NCBI GenBank assembly: GCA_014338405.1
Contig: JTDE01000175.1
Location: forward strand, 245,400-309,399
Reading direction: 5' to 3'
Origin: Paragonimus skrjabini miyazakii
Taxonomy: Eukaryota; Platyhelminthes; Trematoda; Plagiorchiida; Troglotrematidae
DNA length: 64,000 nucleotides
The position numbers and the translations under genes are program-made. The notes below the pieces were generated by a model. The model saw only the letters and a list, made by a program, of their open reading frames with translations. It was not told the origin of the DNA and ran no database searches. Of this stretch, positions 11,011 to 22,489 are shown one piece after another. Position 1 is the stretch's first letter. Each line of letters begins with the position of its first letter.

Positions 11011-11814
11011 AAATCAGGGGCCATTCGTCATATTCACTGATGCCTGGTTCGGTTGTTTCCCTCACCTTGTTGTTAACTCTGAACTGTATATCTGTTCCGG
11101 AGGAAAAATCTCTACTACAGTATGTAATGATTTTACTTCTCTGTTCAGTAGTGACACGTTTTTTCATAGCCACAAAAAATGACTTGCCTGAGCTGACCAA
11201 CCAGTCCAATATGTTGCCATCAACACATAACAAATGCAAACAGACTACTTCATTTCGCTACTCAAGTGAACTAATATAAAATCTCTGCAACTGTTAATTG
11301 CACTTTTACATCTCAGATCCCTCCAAGATCGCAGTCACTAAAACCCAGTGGTTGTATTTAGTCGCACGTATACACTATCCATTCACGTGAATAGTACTTT
11401 GAGGAAAACCACAAGAATACCTTTTTGTATTTAATAGCTCATTTGCGAGTTGGTCATGCCGCTTATCATAAACTCAGTGGAGTTCGTAGATCACTACGGA
11501 TGAATAGGAATAGCCACCAATTGGTCGTGTTTCCGGTGAATTTTTCCTATCAATCATGCTACTTTTAAAACCAGCGAGACACTGTTTTAGCGTTATCCAT
11601 CGCAAAGTCATTTCCAATGCGTAAAGTATTCGGATAGCCTGGTTGTTCTCAACCGCACAAACAACAAACGAAAATCTTGCATAATTTTGGCACACTCATA
11701 GGCCATGCATTAGTTTGATCAGGGCTAACTTCCAAAAATTAGGAAGTGCAAAATCAATTTGTGGTTGCTCTGAATAGAGCATTCTTCGTTCACTGAGAAG
11801 ATTTGCGTTTACGG
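11011..11814. other. No recognisable gene
   Basis: Sequence between the end of the PLE1 reverse transcriptase and the Tc1/mariner fragment. No motif or repeat partner found. Confidence 0.45.
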
Positions 11815-12190
11815 TTATGACCCCATCGTTTCACCATTCACCGCCTGCGTACAGCATCGTTCGGCATGACCAACAAAGCTAGCGCAATGATCTCCGGTGA
11901 CGTCGAACATAGCAGAGATGATTACTCTTTCCAGGGTCCCAATTCTCCACTCCTGTTGACTTTTCAGACCCTAAGGATCTCTGTTTATTACCGTCTCGTG
12001 GTGCACCAGCAGTTGGCTTTTTACTCTTGCTTTCACCCTGCTGCAGATATTCTCAACTGGATTCGACATGGGCGAATAGAGTGCCCGTCGTAAGAGTTGT
12101 CCTACGTTATGTAACTCCTCAACAAACACTTTCCAGATCAGTGTGACACGGCCCTCAACCAAAGCCTTTGGCTCAAAAGCCTGTACCGCG
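11815..12190 (-). pseudogene. Tc1/mariner-superfamily transposase, C-terminal fragment
   Basis: C-terminal end of a DDE transposase of the IS630/Tc1/mariner superfamily. LYSPMSNPVENICSRVKARV (from about 12100 downward) corresponds to the conserved YSPxLNPIENxWSxxK segment that carries the third catalytic acidic residue. The frame then continues past one stop (after INRDP, 11971-11973) through EWRIGTLERV and CASFVGHAERC to a natural-looking TAA at 11815-11817. The Leu-Pro-Pro before YSP has decayed to RAL. Nothing upstream of about 12190 on this strand resembles the rest of the transposase. It is distinct in sequence from the transposase at 17110-18179. Confidence 0.72.
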
Positions 12191-12298
12191 AAGCAGCAGG
12201 TGATACACACGCACACATACGCAGCAGCATCAACCATCCAGAACAGGCTCGACAGTCACAACCCAAGACATTCGGTACATTAACATACAGATAATATT

Positions 12299-12350
12299 GC
12301 ACAGACAAGCCAACCACGCATACTGCACAGACAAACCAATCACACATACA
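12299..12350 (+). repeat. Two-unit tandem repeat, 26-bp unit
   Basis: Two adjacent 26-base units beginning GCACAGACAA (12299 and 12325), differing at four positions. Function unknown. Confidence 0.7.
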
Positions 12351-12414
12351 GAGAGTCAGATCAGGCAAGAAAAAGAATAATAAACCCAATCGAAACAGAC
12401 CACACTGACACTAT

Positions 12415-12578
12415 TCACAACGAGCACCTCACAACGGACGCATCTGCTTTCTGTCTGGCTGCTCCCCTTTGGCCAATCTGACATGGTTGAACCTGCAACG
12501 ACCGAGGTCGTAGTCAGCAGAGCCCTCTAGATCAAAACAGCTCACAAGCCTGACCACCACATCAAGGTAGCAGAAAAG
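12415..12578 (-). mobile_element. RTE family A, isolated 5' end fragment (A7)
   Basis: Matches only the first ~160 bases of RTE family A (compare 35695-35540 on the minus strand), including GCTCCCCTTTGGCC and GATCAAAACAG. The right edge falls at the same place as in copy A2, within a few bases of CTGCTACCTTG read on the minus strand. No endonuclease follows, so the copy lost everything but its 5' untranslated end. Confidence 0.75.
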
Positions 12579-12582
12579 ATCA

Positions 12583-12840
12583 GATTCTACTGCAGTAAGA
12601 TTTCTAGGATAGTAATCAACGAGCTAAACCCTAACAAACACAATTACCTGTGACTTAACACCGGCACAGAAGATGACACGTGGTAATGATTAGCCGTGAA
12701 TGTGAAACTTTACTGGTATCCGACTTGAGAGGTTAAGTTTTGTAATGATTCAGCTGGAAAATAAAGTCACCATTGAAAGTCAACTGTATTCTAGTTGTTA
12801 CCCATCAAATTGGTGCTTATTTGCCAGTCTGTTCAGTAAA
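12583..12840 (-). repeat. Dispersed repeat D, right arm of an inverted pair
   Basis: Reverse-complement partner of 8550-8803. The match begins within about five bases of the 5' end of the RTE A7 fragment, at CAGATTCTACTGCAG, and runs to the AATATTTACTGAACAG region (read on the minus strand). The two arms enclose 3.8 kb. Confidence 0.8.
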
Positions 12841-14519
12841 TATCTGGGAAGTCGCCAGTTCCGCGAAAATATTTTGTGACAATGAGACAAACAAAATACA
12901 CTGTCAGCGACCTTCACCGTTGCTATATTCGTTTACTTCTCCGGTCTCCAGGATGGTCGTCACCTGTCGTGACAACTGTTGTTTTCATCCTGACTACGCG
13001 CCTAGATTGAACTATGTGGACTATTGTCTGGTTCATTCTTTTTGGATTTGCTTTTTTGCTAACCCCAGGCCCTATAAATACGAACGGTTTGTAACCATGT
13101 TGTCTTCGGGCTGAGCGACATGAAGAAGCTCTGTTTGAAGGCCCGTCCTTTTTCTGTGTTCATGCGGTAACCTCAAGTGGATGAGCTGGGTGGGAAGAGG
13201 CTAACTGACCCCGTATTCTCCGTCGTTCCTCACCGTTATTCGTCGTCCTGTTATCCGAAGTTTCGTTGACCGTTATCCCGTATCCGTTTACGCGCTCGTA
13301 AGCCCTAGATCAAAGGATTTTTCAACCGGACTATCGGGGTCTTACTGTATCCAGTATTAGTAAGTTAAGTAAAACTAAGACAAGCATACTGAACCGCATG
13401 TGCTGGGCCAGAACACGGCAAGTCAAGCCAAACGTCTGCAAGATAAAGGGACAACAAACAGGCAACCTTTGATCATTCACCGTTTTGTTCACCATTGTTT
13501 ACATCGGCAACCACTGTCTAATTAGGCTCCCCGGAACAACTTTATCGAGTAAACCAGACATATGAAAGTTAAGACGTTTACAATTCCACCTGAAAGCTAT
13601 CTATACTTTTGACAATGTCAAACAATCTGTTGTAGGGAACCACTTGAGAATGTAGAAGACTTTGAATATCTACCCTTAACACAATAATTCCAATAGGATA
13701 ACTTGCCACCTGAACAATACAAACCAAAACTAAGATAACTAAACATTCCTGAAGAAGGCCACCCGAGGTGGTTGAAACACTGAGTAATACAACTTGCGTG
13801 GAACGCTCTACCTTCAACTTATCATTCAGCATCATTCGAATAACGCCCAAAGATGGATGATTTTACCAGTAGAATTAGGTGAAGTTGTGGAGATTTTGTG
13901 CATGCAAACAACCGGAGGCGTTTTGTATAACACTATTGTTGTGTTGAGAAAAATAAGCTTTGCAGGCGTTATTCACTTCGTAAGTGGTCAGCTGTTTGTT
14001 TTGTGGTGTCAGCGCTCGCTGAATATTAAGAAAACTAGATTTGCCAAAGTTAGGCTCAGTATATCAACCGGAGCGAAAAGAAATCTGGGGTGATGCAGGT
14101 AGCCTAACCATGTCTTTGTTACTTCGGATGTTAGACGCAAGATTCGAAAGAGATGCGAAACAACATAAATTCCTAGATGCCACTTTACAGATTGAGAAAT
14201 TCTCCACCTCTGAAATGGGAGTTTGACCCACAACAGTTTGGGCTCCTTTGGAGACACGTTATATAATCATAGTGTAAAGGAACGAAACTCAAAATGAATT
14301 CCTCATATGATTCAGTCAAACAATTTCAAGCGGATTTCAGTTGGGTATCCAAAGTGACCCTCAGACTTGTTAGGTCATTAACGGGGGCTTGGTAATCATA
14401 ATGTCTGGACACATTCCTTATTAGATCTCATGTATGAATTGCGAAACCACATACATTCTGAGCTCTTACGAGTTAGCAAGAATAAATAATTGTCCCTTTA
14501 GTTCTTATATGTATATGTC
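12841..14519. other. No gene; possible Penelope 3' tail inside
   Basis: No coding domain recognised. At 13745-13795 the sequence CCTGAAGAAGGCCAC...GTGGTTGAAAC resembles the CTGAAGAAGCC...GAAACG tails found after Penelope-like elements (compare 22370-22445 and 45020-45095). This is weak, motif-level evidence. Open frames at 13578-13850 and 13794-14257 overlap on both strands and match nothing I know. Confidence 0.4.
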
Positions 14520-14720
14520 GTATGTGCATTACTATCACGTGAACACGGCTGAGTGTTTGCATACCAATATTCAGTGCTACCTAATGTGAAGTCAATGACG
14601 TACTGGTTAACATGGTTGCCTTACGAACGTGCTATCGGGGGTCAACTCTTCGCCGTTTCGAAGATATACACTTCTGACGAATTCCAACAAGATTAAGAAA
14701 CCAGCCTATTGATCCCTTTT
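14520..14720 (+). mobile_element. tRNA-derived SINE, copy S1 (diverged)
   Basis: Diverged copy of the SINE best seen at 25490-25815. The stretch CTACCTAATGTGAAGTCAAT...TGGTTGCCTTACGAACGTG (about 14578-14628) aligns with the A-box and following region there, and CACTTCTGACGAATTCCAAC with the downstream CACTACTGACGAGCTCTAAT. The A box has decayed (GACGTACTGGTT). Confidence 0.6.
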
Positions 14721-17109
14721 GAGACGACGTGGTTTTGTTACACTTCCAAATATATTATCAAACTATGCCTCCGCTTCAGATATATTTTCATTGCTTGTAG
14801 TTTTATTATCAGTTTCCGGATCAACTTTTGTGTACACCGAGTGCACCAACATTTCATCTCCACCAAACCTTCGCACTACTTACTCCACTGGGTAATTATT
14901 CAATCACTTACTTGCATCCTACGTGGAATTGCCAGTGGAAGGTCGCTCCAGATTTTTAGAAAACATAAGAAGACAGAATGCAGGGCGAAAATCAATAGAC
15001 AGAAAATCATTGATATTTTGCTCCGTATATTGCGGAAAGTACATACACACAATTCACCAGCTGTGGTGGTTGACACACGTAAAAATACCTGACCACATGG
15101 GAACGGAGGCTTCTGATTTGATCAGTTTTGTACGGATGGCAATACTGGATAAACAATAAAAATAATTAATCACCAATTAGGTCATATCTGGTTTAGACCC
15201 TGGCAAACTATCAAAATCTAGACCGAGTGGTCAATGTGCATGAAGCCCGAACCCAAGACGGTACGATAACTGACCGGGTTCGTCATGGTAACATTGAATC
15301 CAGTGCGCTATAATACTTGTGACGTTGAAAAATTCTGTTTAATATTTTATTGATTCTTATTCAGAAAAAGCCTTTGGAAAATTGGAATTTTTTTTGGGAA
15401 AATGGTAACGGCAATCAGCGCAATGAACAGTTGATTGTCAACCCACGATACGTTGAAAATTCCAACCACCTTTCTACTAGTACACAGGTTTTTGTTCCGA
15501 CATCGAATTAAGCACAACTTTACATGAAGAGTTATAAACAATTCATGTCTACTGATGTATTTATGCCGAACTTACAACAGTGTAACACTCACTGACGAAC
15601 AATTGATAGTTTAAACGTTTTGGTATTGATATTTAAGACACTAACACATAAGTATACAGTTCATGCCTCACTGGTATTGGAGAGAAATGAATAAAATCAG
15701 TATGTTGTGACTAGGCACAACAATAATGTCTAGGAAAGCTCCTCACATAAGCGAGATCAGAATCGACAAAACTAGAGAATAGGCAATTGGATAAGATGAT
15801 AAAAAGCAAATGAGAATGTAAAGGGTAAAACAGTCCTCTTGGATTATGTGAGAAATGGACAGTGTGTATGTACCGGTTGTCCCGGAACTCTGTCCAGGCG
15901 CCAAATTCCGGAGTCCAGAGCACAGGGTTTGCCAAAAGGCCACACCTCCTAACCGAGTTAGATGAGTGAACGGGCACCGCTGAAGTCATAGTCTGGTTAG
16001 TTGATTGTGGGTAGGATGGAAGTTTACGCGTATTTTCAGTGAGGTCGCTCGACACCACCGACTCAGTGTCCTGGGCATCAGGGTCAAAAATCGATAACAC
16101 CTGGTTGTCCATACATGTTTGTGTAAGCATTACAACGCCTGAAAGCCACTGCTGAGTTGGGAAGCAGCATGTGCAGGTGAGCGCAAAGAGACAAAGTAAG
16201 AATATGATATGTCCCTAACGGATTGTGCCATCACGACAGTTTTGTCACCAAACGATAGATGATAAAAAGCTGCATTCAGGAGCGAGACGGATTTACAGGA
16301 CATTAAAAGACTGATCAAAACCTAACCATTTTTCCGTAGAGTCTTTGGCATGTCGTACTGTGTTTTTAGGTTTGTCACATCATTTGTAAACTGTGACGTG
16401 TCATACCGTAGCCATACTGTGAAAGGGATGAAGGTCGCTTGACACCTCCTAGTTGTTTGTCCTCGTTACTGAGACGTGTCGTTCCACTCCCTGTCAACAT
16501 GTATTATTTGACTATTTTATCCAAATATGATTGTCGTGATGAAGGCAACTTGTTGCGTTGTCGAGATCGGCATGGATAACCCGTTTAGAGCTGTCGTCCA
16601 GATCGACGTGTTTATTCTCTGTAAACTTGCATTGTTTTGAAAAATGCCTTGTGGAAAATGGACCGGACTATCACACCGGAGCCAGAACAAATTGACGGAT
16701 CGCGACAAACGCGTCGTTTTAAGGAAACAATTACCGATACTGAGTCCATTTTTGTGATTCATAGATAAACCATTTACAGGGTGTAGTCAATACTGAAAAC
16801 TATTGGCCAGAACTGGTTACGTCATCCTGGGGTACGCTTTTCGATGAGGTTTATAGCAATATACGAGAGCCGTTTATGCATACCGAGAAATAGATATTCT
16901 GTTCCCATGTCCAACGGTTTCTTCAATATATTAAGTCGTGTTACCGCGTGCCTGTGAATAATGACCCAATACGTCGTACGCTGAAGTATTCAATCTATAC
17001 CGTACTAAAAAAGTAATCTAGGAATTATGCGATTCTGCCAATTACCGCTAGAGACGTGCTGTTCTACTGACAGGTCAACATTACCGTCACTCAAGGATTA
17101 AATAAAACA
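14721..17109. other. No recognisable gene
   Basis: Contains the longest unassigned open frame on the left half, 15711-16130 minus (139 codons). It has no recognised domain, and a shifted overlapping frame competes with it. Open frames at 14709-15159 and 16517-16762 also match nothing I know. No repeat partner was found within the window. Confidence 0.45.
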
Positions 17110-18179
17110 AAGCCTTAGTATGCAGACGATAAATTCACAACGAATGCTCGAAATGTTCTCTCCGGTTTTGTTTACACAAAAGCATTCTCCTTAGACATGT
17201 TGAGAGCACACACTGCAAAATAGCCTCAGAGACTGTACTCCGTTCCAATGTAGTGGCCATTTTTAATCTCTCCAGTGTTTGTGGACGTTCTCCGTAGACT
17301 CTGCGTACGGAGTAGTGTCAAAGAAAAAATCAAGTGGGGTGATATCTTTTGATCTTGGGGAGCACGTCCTTAGTCTAACGCCACCTATCCATCCCGATAT
17401 TCTGGTCCACATAGTGTATAATGTGATGCTGGGTCACCCTGTTGAATCCAAACGTGATCTGGCACTCCTTTGTTGCTGCAACGCCGGTACAACATTCAGC
17501 AGCATCTGCAAATAGGATTAACCTACTTTGTAAATGATTATGCGAAAGGAGGTTTTGCCTGCAATGTCTTTTATCAAAAAAAGATTAGCTTGATAATCCG
17601 TGTTCCAACAAGTCACGCTCAAATCATAAGCTTTTGGGTATGTTGACGTTGGATTGGAGCAAACGGATAGGAATAGGTGATGTGCTAAAAATGAGGCTTC
17701 GGCACAAATCTGTTAAGATAGAATATTGCTCCGCCAGTAAACAATACAATATATTTATCTCTTTTTGATAAATACCACGTGCAGAATAAAGCATGTTTGT
17801 CCGCCTCCAATAATCGAAGCTTCTACAATCAGTCCTCGCGGCATGGCCGATATTTGTAGCTCCTGAGTATCCTATAGAAAGTGGAATTCGAAGTGCTACA
17901 TTCTTGGACAAACCAACTGATTTTTAAACGTCACAGAACATCACTGGCAGAACAATCACCTGTTGACTTGTGCGGTCGACCACTTATCTGTAGGTCATGA
18001 ATACTTCCAGTCGTTAGTCCTAGAACTGATTTACAAGCAACCGATCGCGTGTCCACATGTCCTGCATTGAACACCCTAGTGACCACCTCCATATTTTTGC
18101 CACAGGCCGTGTGAATGAAAACCAGTTCAATACGCTGTTCAGTTGTCACATTGTAACGAAAAGGCGTCCAATAAATCAC
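17110..18179 (-). pseudogene. Tc1/mariner-superfamily (IS630-like) transposase
   Basis: Decayed cut-and-paste transposase of roughly full size (about 355 codons over several frames). The N-terminal helix-turn-helix region is open at 18179-17931: TTEQRIELVFIHTACGKN, then VACKSV and DLQISGRPHKSTG, like the HTH/DUF4817 start of transposases common in arthropods. Downstream in shifted frames come LLEADK, CTWYLSKRDK, GGAIFYLNRFV (DDE core region), LVGTRII, FNRVTQHHIIHYVDQNIG (the degenerate FQQDGAPPHY segment with the second Asp) and PQTLERLK near the end. Several stops and frameshifts mean it is inactive. I could not find terminal inverted repeats by eye. Seen: the peptides. Known: the family order. 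Inferred: that all pieces belong to one insertion. Confidence 0.82.
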
Positions 18180-18327
18180 AATCCTTATTGTCCAACACGC
18201 TAGTTACCATGCCACACGCGCGCTCGCGATTTTGAACCACAATTCCAGTCCACACATCGTGTCCTTCTGCCCGGTTTATGTGTGTGATCTGCGCCTTCTA
18301 TCCGGGGATATTCCGTCTGCTATTCCT

Positions 18328-18660
18328 CGTCCGTTGATCCGATTTCGTTGAGCAATGGCTCGTCCGGTCGCTCATGTTGTCCTCTGTCTATCCACCGTGG
18401 GCTTTGACCATACTCTACGACAGTGTGGAGATATTCCTGCGAGTGTTGGAAGAATCACGCCTCCGATTTGGTCATCCATCCTATTTTGGCTGCCACGTCT
18501 CGCCCGTTGGTCCGATCCGGTCGAGTGACGACTCATCCGGTCGCCCACGCCGTCCCCCATCCCCTCGCTGTGGGCCTTTGAACACACCTCCCCCTGCGTT
18601 GAGGTATTCCGCCGAGAGTTGGAATACTCGCACCTCCCGCCTGACAGTCCACCACAAGAT
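18328..18660. repeat. GC-rich tandem duplication, ~173-bp period
   Basis: Two diverged modules follow each other. Module 1 starts at 18328 (CGTCCGTTGATCCGATT) and module 2 at 18501 (CGCCCGTTGGTCCGATC). Both continue through a CATCCGGTCGC/CGTCCGGTCGC segment, GTGGGC(C)TTTGA, GAGATATTCC/GAGGTATTCC and GAGTGTTGGAAGAATC/GAGAGTTGGAATACTC. The second module is clearly richer in G and C than surrounding sequence. Open frames exist on both strands and none is convincing. Confidence 0.7.
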
Positions 18661-19279
18661 TTCCGACACGTCGCCCACTTATTTGCGTCTCAGGTGTTCG
18701 GCCTGGTTCCAGCATGATAATTAGTTCAGACCAAGATGTCCGCGGCTGTTTTTTGTCCCCAGCCTAGCGTTACATCTGAAGCGCGGAAACGTGTATGAGC
18801 AGCCTGGTGTTTTCGATCGTGGACCGTGGTGCCCAAAACACTGGGTCGATGGCTCCGAGCCCGTTGGTCTGGACACCGGATTTTGAAACCGGGACATGTG
18901 GTACTTTTCAACTCCACGGAGGAACAAGCATGTTAGGAATCTGCAGGATAGAGGAATTGAACGATCGAAATTTTAAGTGAGCGGGATGCATTCGCCAAGA
19001 AACAGACAAGGTGGCAACTATCTGATTTTTGCTCACATCACAGTTTCTAGGTGCTGCCACTCGTCAAACAAACTCCGTTTGTGCACGGAGAGATAGGTAG
19101 CTATCAACTTGATCTATGCTATGCAATGTTTTTGCCTTCTGTTGAAACACTTATTATACCTTAATGTCTCTAATCATTTATTCATCGACCCTTCAGTGGT
19201 AATAATCAATGGTAATAGTCATTGAAACTGTGGATGACTGTCTATCGGGTGGTGGTGGGTTTGTTTGTGTGTGTGTGCC
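18661..19279. other. No recognisable gene
   Basis: Continues GC-rich to about 18900, then becomes ordinary. A short (TG)n run lies at 19262-19278 just before the RTE B1 remnant. Confidence 0.45.
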
Positions 19280-21060
19280 GTGTATACATGCGGACAACGA
19301 CAGAAGCTGGATGTCAAACAACTGGAGAACTGTGAGGCGGGGCTGCTTTTCAGTGTGCCGTTGCCGCTCGTCTGCACAACGCTCCTGTGTCCACTACCCT
19401 CGAGGGTATGTGGCAGTTCATCAAAGAACGGATCACGGCAGCAGCCACCGAGACGATCGGTCTCAAACGCCAGAAACGTCCGGACTGGTTCGACGACAAC
19501 AACGTAGATATCTTTAAACTGGTATGAGAGAACAATGCGGCGTTTACTGCCTTCACACTGGACCTGGCCAATGAAGCGAAGAAAGCCATGTTCCGGAGTA
19601 CTCGCCGTCAACTGGCCGACCGTGTTCGCGGGGCGCACGTCTACTGAGCTGCGCAGGCAAGGTGCCTCTAAGAATCCTTCTGAACCGGTTGAATACGGAT
19701 GAATACGGATGTTCCTTGGGAGCAATGCAGATTCTAGGCCAATCAGAGTACGATCGACATAGTATTCGCTGTTTGACAGCTTCAGGAGAAAAGCCGGAAA
19801 CGAAACCACCCACTGTACGTCCTTTTCGTAAACTTCATCAAGGCTTTTGATTCCGTGTGCCACGAGACGCTATGGACGGTGCTTGGTAAGTTTGGATGTC
19901 CAGGTAAATTCGCCAATTTGACTGGATTGTTGCTTGTTGGCATGAGGGTGAAATTACAGTCGTGTGGATCTACCTCCTGTGATTTTGACATTGTCACTGG
20001 CGTGAAGCAGGGTTGTGTGCTAGCTTCAGCCCTATTTAGTTTATATTTGACTGCCATGGTAACAGCCGCTTCCCAGCACTCTGAGAAGGACGGCGCCTGT
20101 TAAATATTTGATGTTTCGGCGCCCCAACCCGGTTACAAACATCAATGATGCGCATGCTTCTGTTCACGGGTGACAGCGCGCTGTTCGCACATAGCGAGGG
20201 CGAACTACAGCGATTGGCCACGAATTTTGCGACCGCGGCATCCAAGTTTGGATTGGATATCAACACAGGAAAGACATTTTTCTTCTTTCCGCCTTCTAAG
20301 GGCGGAGATGCTATCGGTACACTTTCACCCCTAATCCCCGTTAACGGAGCTATTGTCAGCAGCAGCACAGATTTCTGCTACTTGGGTAGCAATTTGCACA
20401 CGAGTTAAGAACTCGTGTGGCAGAGACTAGTGTTGCTTTCGGATGTCTTGCAAGACGTGTTTGAAGGAAACACAGCCTAAAGCTGAGCACTAAGCTCTTT
20501 GTCTACCGCTCAGTGGTGTTATCTATGCTGCTGTACGGTAGTGCAACGTAGACATCGTACTAGCGGAATGTGCGTTGTCTGAGCCGTTCCCATGTTTGAT
20601 GTCTGAGATGCATCTTGAATATTCAGTGATCTGACATGGTTCCGAACACTGAGGTACTGCGGTGAGCGGACATTAACGGGATGGAAACCCTGCTGATGAT
20701 GAATCAGTTTAGTTGGCTGAGTCACGTCCGTCGGATGGGTGATGTCCGTATTACAAAGCAGCTGCTGTATGGACAGCTGAAATCAGGTAGGCGAAATTCT
20801 GGTGATCAAAAATGGAGATACCAGGATGTTGTGCAGGCAGGTCTTTCACGTTGTAACATTGATTTTAGATGTTGGGAAGACTTAGCGTTGAACCGGACTG
20901 CCTGGGGGAATACGATTCGGAAGGCCGTCCGCGAGTTCAACGAGCAGTTCTTGCGCGGCCGATAACGGAAACGCATCGTTCGCAAGGGAACCATCGGTGC
21001 CATAGGTCGTAGTGGTATGACTATATGACGTTGCGATGTGTGATGCCGCGAATGCGCTGG
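19280..21060 (+). mobile_element. RTE-like retrotransposon, family B, copy B1
   Basis: Decayed second RTE-type family, distinct from family A. The linker is recognised by KLDVKQLENCEAG (19289 on), GMWQFIKERITAAATET and RPDWFDDNNVDI (to 19510). Most of the fingers is deleted. The palm resumes near 19810 with FVNFIKAFDSVCHETLW and FGCPGKFANL, then GVKQGCVLASALFSLYLTAM and, after a frameshift near 20100, LFAHSEGELQRL and FGLDINTGKT. The YADD box is not intact. The C-terminal part has NQFSWLSHVRRMGDVR and an open stretch 20681-20965 ending in REFNEQFLRGR. The endonuclease is absent (5' truncation). Confidence 0.87.
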
Positions 21061-21699
21061 TCGCCTTGGATTAGTAGGTCCCCAGCATACTCAGAGTGCA
21101 CCGTTGGCGAAGAGACGACGAGTAAGCTTGGCTCAGGCAGGTCATATCACTATACCCGTTCTATTTCTGTTAATGACTGTATCGACCTAAACCATGGTCG
21201 TTTGGCAACTAATCTGCTCCTATTTTCAGAAACCTGGGTGTCTGCTGTCTACTACTCAATCCTTTTTTCAGCGTTGTTGACGTATTGTATGATGAATGGT
21301 TTGCCCATTCTTTCCATAGTTCAACTTTGAATTATGTTTTTCATCTTTAACCTCTTTAGAATGCGCTAACATGCACTCGTATACTGAAATACTTCTTGTA
21401 TTTCATTTTACATATCTTTATTTTCAGTTCAGATCTTGTCATTGCAGACTCTCTGTTTATTTTCCAAGAGATAAGGATTTCCCTCTCCTGCTAACCATTC
21501 AATTGGCTAAACAACATTGACCGGTTGGACACAAAGGCCTCATTCACATACCAACTGCTCTAATTCCTTCGGGTTTACACCGGAAACGTGGTATGTGGGT
21601 GGAACCGCAAGTGGGTTCAGCACAAGCCACTTGGGGGTGATGGTTTGTAGCGCAGGCGTCCTTTGGCTTCTGTCATTGTAACAGGTTAATTTGTCTCAG
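21061..21699. other. No recognisable gene
   Basis: Sequence after RTE B1. No motif recognised. Confidence 0.45.
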
Positions 21700-22135
21700 A
21701 TGCCGCTAACCACGCGTTTACATGAATTATGTGACCGGTATAACCATATTTCCGTTTTATATAAGTCCAACGAAACCCTTGTATTGATGTGTAGTAGGGA
21801 AGTTTGGTTTTCATATAAATTGAACATCACCCACAATTGATCGCAGCTGTCGCATCCCCATAGACATTCCAGTCGGCCCCTTTCAAAAATAAGCACTAGA
21901 TTCGAGTTTCACTCTCATTAGAGCTCGTCAGTAGTGCATATCCTTGCAACTGCTGGTACTAGAACTCGGGCCACGCTTTTCATGAGGCAACCGTGTTTAC
22001 CACTGCGCCAATGACCTCACATTAGGCAGGACCGAATTATCATGTGTGAACGCTCAACCACTTTCGCTTGTGAGTAATGATCAGGTTGCCCGATCGCCTC
22101 GAGAGGAGACACAGTAGGCCGAATGGTCTGACTGT
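21700..22135 (-). mobile_element. tRNA-derived SINE, copy S2
   Basis: Minus-strand copy of the SINE family. The A box TGGCGCAGTGGT (plus 21999-22010) and the B-box-like GTTCTAGTACC (plus 21955-21965) are well placed. The 5' part carries the family's AGGCGATCGGGCAACCTGAT (plus about 22081-22102). The 3' part has the shared CCGACTGGAATGTCTATGGG and CAATTGTGGGTGATGTTCAA. This is one of the two best copies. Confidence 0.82.
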
Positions 22136-22369
22136 CATTCGCGGACCCACTGCGCTTATCCGAACCTAGTTTATGGCTGATGAAGTGACGTATAGTAATG
22201 CACATCTTCTTGCCTCCTTGGTTAGATAAGGAGGGCTCAGTATATCAACTAACGGGCAAGGTCATGTTTTGTGAACGCATTTCCAGCTAACCAAACAAGA
22301 TGTGTATTACGCTGTTTGTTGGAATATGCTTCTGACCTATTGTGGGTTCATAATTTCAGGACTTCTTAT

Positions 22370-22445
22370 GAACACTCGGTAATTCGGTTTATTAGTGACG
22401 TTTCACTTCTGACACAGAGGCTTCTTCAGACCAAGTGTACCAATT
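22370..22445 (-). repeat. Penelope-type 3' tail sequence
   Basis: On the minus strand, CTGAAGAAGCCTCTGTGTCAG followed by AAGTGAAACGTCACTAATAA and CCGAATTACCGAGTGTTCAT matches 45035-45090 on the plus strand base for base with few changes. A CTGAAGAAGC...GAAACG tail is common after Penelope-like elements. No coding part is attached on this strand here. Confidence 0.55.
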
Positions 22446-22489
22446 ACAAATTTGGTGGTAATTTTTGAGATAGGGCCACGAAAGTATGC

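Noticed and set aside
15711..16130. 139-codon minus frame as a gene
   Set aside because: No domain, no splice context, and a shifted frame within it is also open for 66 codons. Nothing supports it over chance.
19219..19863. 214-codon minus-strand open frame
   Set aside because: It lies antisense to the RTE B1 linker (RPDWFDDNNVDI and neighbours on the plus strand) and has no recognisable domain, so it is a shadow of the element.
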